Below are positions 4,029-5,849 of a stretch of 5,849 nt of DNA, one piece after another. This stretch comes from an uncultured bacterium (GTDB taxonomy: Bacteria; Bacillota; Clostridia; Oscillospirales; Oscillospiraceae). The translations under genes were made by a program, and so were the position numbers. The first letter of the stretch is position 1, and each line of letters opens with the position of its first letter. The stretch is taken from assembly GCA_905215425.1 (NCBI GenBank), contig CAJMQD010000069.1, forward strand, positions 1-5,849, written 5' to 3'. A model generated the notes under the pieces. That model saw only the letters and a list, made by a program, of their open reading frames with translations, was not told the DNA's origin and made no database searches.

Positions 4029-5849
4029 ATGCCAAAAGTTACGGAACCTCAACCCAAATTGACTGCCAAGGCCCCCGCCCGTATGTCGAAAAAAGACCCT
4101 TTGACCCGCGAGCAGCTCACTCTGATCGACGGCTGGTGGCGGGCCGCCAACTATCTGGCCGCCTGCCAGCTCTATCTGCTGGACAACCCCCTGCTGCGCC
4201 AGCCCCTGAAGCCGGAGCATTTGAAGGAGGATATTGTGGGCCACTGGGGCACCTGTCCCGGGCAGAACTTCATTTACACCCATTTGAACCGGGCCATTGT
4301 TAAATACGACCTGAATATGATCTATCTGTCCGGCCCCGGTCACGGCGGCAGCGCCATGGTGGCCCAGGACTATCTGGACGGCTCCTACAGCGAGATCTAC
4401 CCCAATATCAGTCAGGACGCCGAGGGCATGAAGCGCCTGTTCAAGCAGTTCTCCTTCCCCGGCGGCATCCCCACCCATGTGGCCCCGGAGACTCCGGGCT
4501 CCATCAATGAGGGGGGCGAGCTGGGCTACTCCCTGGCCCACGCCTTTGGCGCGGTCATGGACAACCCTGATCTCATCGCCGCCTGCGTGGTGGGAGACGG
4601 CGAGGCAGAGACCGCCTGTCTGGCCACCGCGTGGCACTCCAACAAATTTCTCAACCCCGTCAGCGACGGCGCGGTGCTGCCCATTCTCCATCTGAACGGC
4701 TTTAAAATCGCCAATCCCACCATCTTTGCCCGGATCTCCCACGAGGAGGCGGAGATGTTCTTCAAGGGCTGCGGCTGGGAGCCCCGTTTTGTAGAGGGCA
4801 GCGACCCCATGTCCATGCACCAGAAGATGGCCGCCGCGCTGGACTGGGCCGTGCGCGAGATCCAGCGTATTCAGGAGTATGCCCGCACCACCAACGACAC
4901 CACCCGTCCCCGCTGGCCCATGATCGTGTTTGCCTCTCCCAAGGGGTGGACCGGCCCACACACCGTGGACGGACAGCCCTCTGAGGGCAGCTGGCAGTCC
5001 CATCAGGTCCCCATCCCCGTCCACGACGGCAAACCCGGGCGGATCCAGGAGTTAGAAGCCTGGCTGCGCAGCTACCGTCCGGAGGAGCTGTTTGACAAAA
5101 ACGGCTCTCTGGTCCCAGAGCTGCGCGCCCTTTCTCCCGTGGGTACCCGGCGTATGGGGGCCAACCCCCACGCCAACGGCGGTCTGCTCCTCCGCGACCT
5201 GCGCACCCCCGATTTCCGGGACTATGCGGTGCAGGTCCCCCAGCCCGGCGCAGTAGAGTCTGAAGATATGTCGATTTTAGGCGAATACATCCGGGATGTG
5301 ATCAAGCTGAACCAGGAGAACCGGAACTTCCGCCTATTCAGTCCGGACGAGGCCTCCTCCAACCGGCTGTCCGCCGTATTCCAGGCTACCGGCCGCCGTT
5401 GGGTCGATCCCATCGAGCCCGACGTGGACGACCACCTCTCCCCCGACGGGCGCGTTATGGACGCCATGCTGTCCGAGCACCTGTGTCAGGGCTGGCTGGA
5501 GGGCTATCTCCTCACCGGCCGCCACGGCTTCTTCAGCAGCTACGAGGCCTTTATTCGTATCGTGGACTCCATGGTGGCCCAGCACGCCAAGTGGCTGAAG
5601 GTATGCCGGCAGCTGCCCTGGCGGCAGTCCATCGCCTCCCTGAACTATATTCTCTCCTCCAACGTATGGCAGCAGGACCACAAGGGCTTCACCCATCAGG
5701 ACCCCGGCTTTTTGGACCATGTGGCCAACAAGAAGGCGGATGTGGTCCGTCTGTACCTGCCGCCGGACGCCAACTGCCTGCTGTCCTGCGCCGACCACTG
5801 TGCCAAAAGCCGGAACTATGTGAACGTCATCGTGGCCTCCAAGCATCCC
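4029..5849 (+). CDS. xfp: Phosphoketolase (xylulose-5-phosphate/fructose-6-phosphate), 3' end outside window
   Basis: A cytoplasmic thiamine-diphosphate enzyme that splits xylulose 5-phosphate (often also fructose 6-phosphate) with phosphate, giving acetyl phosphate plus glyceraldehyde 3-phosphate or erythrose 4-phosphate. The frame is open to the window end: 607 of roughly 800 expected residues. The XFP N-terminal domain (about 20-390) shows GHWGTCPG (71-78), GPGHGG (102-107), [10 protein letters not shown] (149-158), the ThDP/Mg motif GDGEAET (189-195) and [10 protein letters not shown] (222-231). The middle domain (about 405-580) shows SNR (444-446), SEH with the cofactor-activating Glu (E483), [11 protein letters not shown] (496-506) and [13 protein letters not shown] (548-560). 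The C-terminal domain begins near 597. Active-site His, Glu and Gln positions of the Bifidobacterium enzyme appear kept (H72, H105, H150, E483, Q549, H551, H556). Residues 196-197 are Ala-Cys where Gly-Pro is usual, and N160 replaces a usual His. No sugar-pathway partner is visible, and substrate preference cannot be told from sequence. Confidence 0.97.
   Translation, partial: MPKVTEPQPKLTAKAPARMSKKDPLTREQLTLIDGWWRAANYLAACQLYLLDNPLLRQPLKPEHLKEDIVGHWGTCPGQNFIYTHLNRAIVKYDLNMIYLSGPGHGGSAMVAQDYLDGSYSEIYPNISQDAEGMKRLFKQFSFPGGIPTHVAPETPGSINEGGELGYSLAHAFGAVMDNPDLIAACVVGDGEAETACLATAWHSNKFLNPVSDGAVLPILHLNGFKIANPTIFARISHEEAEMFFKGCGWEPRFVEGSDPMSMHQKMAAALDWAVREIQRIQEYARTTNDTTRPRWPMIVFASPKGWTGPHTVDGQPSEGSWQSHQVPIPVHDGKPGRIQELEAWLRSYRPEELFDKNGSLVPELRALSPVGTRRMGANPHANGGLLLRDLRTPDFRDYAVQVPQPGAVESEDMSILGEYIRDVIKLNQENRNFRLFSPDEASSNRLSAVFQATGRRWVDPIEPDVDDHLSPDGRVMDAMLSEHLCQGWLEGYLLTGRHGFFSSYEAFIRIVDSMVAQHAKWLKVCRQLPWRQSIASLNYILSSNVWQQDHKGFTHQDPGFLDHVANKKADVVRLYLPPDANCLLSCADHCAKSRNYVNVIVASKHP

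Noticed and set aside
3981..5024. 347-residue open frame on the - strand, antisense to the phosphoketolase gene
   Set aside because: It lies opposite a clear xfp coding frame with all family motifs. Its translation is Gly/Val/Ala/His-rich without family features, as expected opposite GC-rich codons, and no ribosome binding site supports it.
5334..5846. 170-residue - strand frame at the window end
   Set aside because: Antisense to conserved phosphoketolase motifs, with low-complexity Gly/Val/His composition.
1..5849. CRISPR array, insertion sequence, tRNA/rRNA or defence system
   Set aside because: No regularly spaced repeats, transposase motifs, tRNA cloverleaf or rRNA sequence were seen; nearly all DNA is explained by six ordinary genes with short spacers.

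Overview
The window is GC-rich DNA (roughly 60% G+C by eye) with compact genes, near-consensus AAGGAGG-type ribosome binding sites and housekeeping-type -35/-10 promoters in short AT-rich spacers. The protein sequences (a clostridial-style flavodiiron protein with a short rubredoxin tail, an 11-helix amino-acid/sodium symporter, a clostridial-looking TrmD, and a phosphoketolase) suggest a strictly anaerobic, high-GC member of the Clostridia, most likely an Oscillospiraceae-type gut bacterium. This placement is inferred from protein style and base composition, not from a database search.

Layout, left to right. (1) 1-887, + strand: the 3' two-thirds of a flavodiiron protein gene, cut by the window start, which reduces O2 and/or NO at a di-iron site. 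(2) 919-952: a strong hairpin with T-runs on both sides, serving as a shared terminator for gene 1 and for the convergent gene 3. (3) 954-2285, - strand: a neurotransmitter:sodium symporter (NSS) family transporter, with its own sigma-A-type promoter at 2367-2395 embedded in a cluster of inverted and direct repeats. (4) 2495-3262, - strand: trmD, the tRNA m1G37 methyltransferase, with its own promoter (3314-3342) and terminator (2451-2488). (5) 3339-3875, - strand: a 178-residue protein I do not recognise. (6) 4029 to the end, + strand: the first 607 codons of a phosphoketolase gene (xfp), divergent from gene 5, with a very good promoter (3964-3992) and ribosome binding site.

The genes do not form one pathway. 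They read as independent single-gene units: oxygen/NO defence, amino-acid uptake, tRNA modification, an unknown, and pentose/hexose phosphate cleavage to acetyl phosphate. No mobile element, CRISPR array, RNA gene or defence cassette is visible, and I found no convincing new multi-gene system. The points most worth a second look are the repeats over the transporter promoter, the Asp-to-Glu change at the presumed catalytic position of TrmD together with the gene's isolation from its usual ribosomal operon, a coding-like remnant between the transporter promoter and trmD, and unusual residues beside the thiamine-diphosphate motif of the phosphoketolase.
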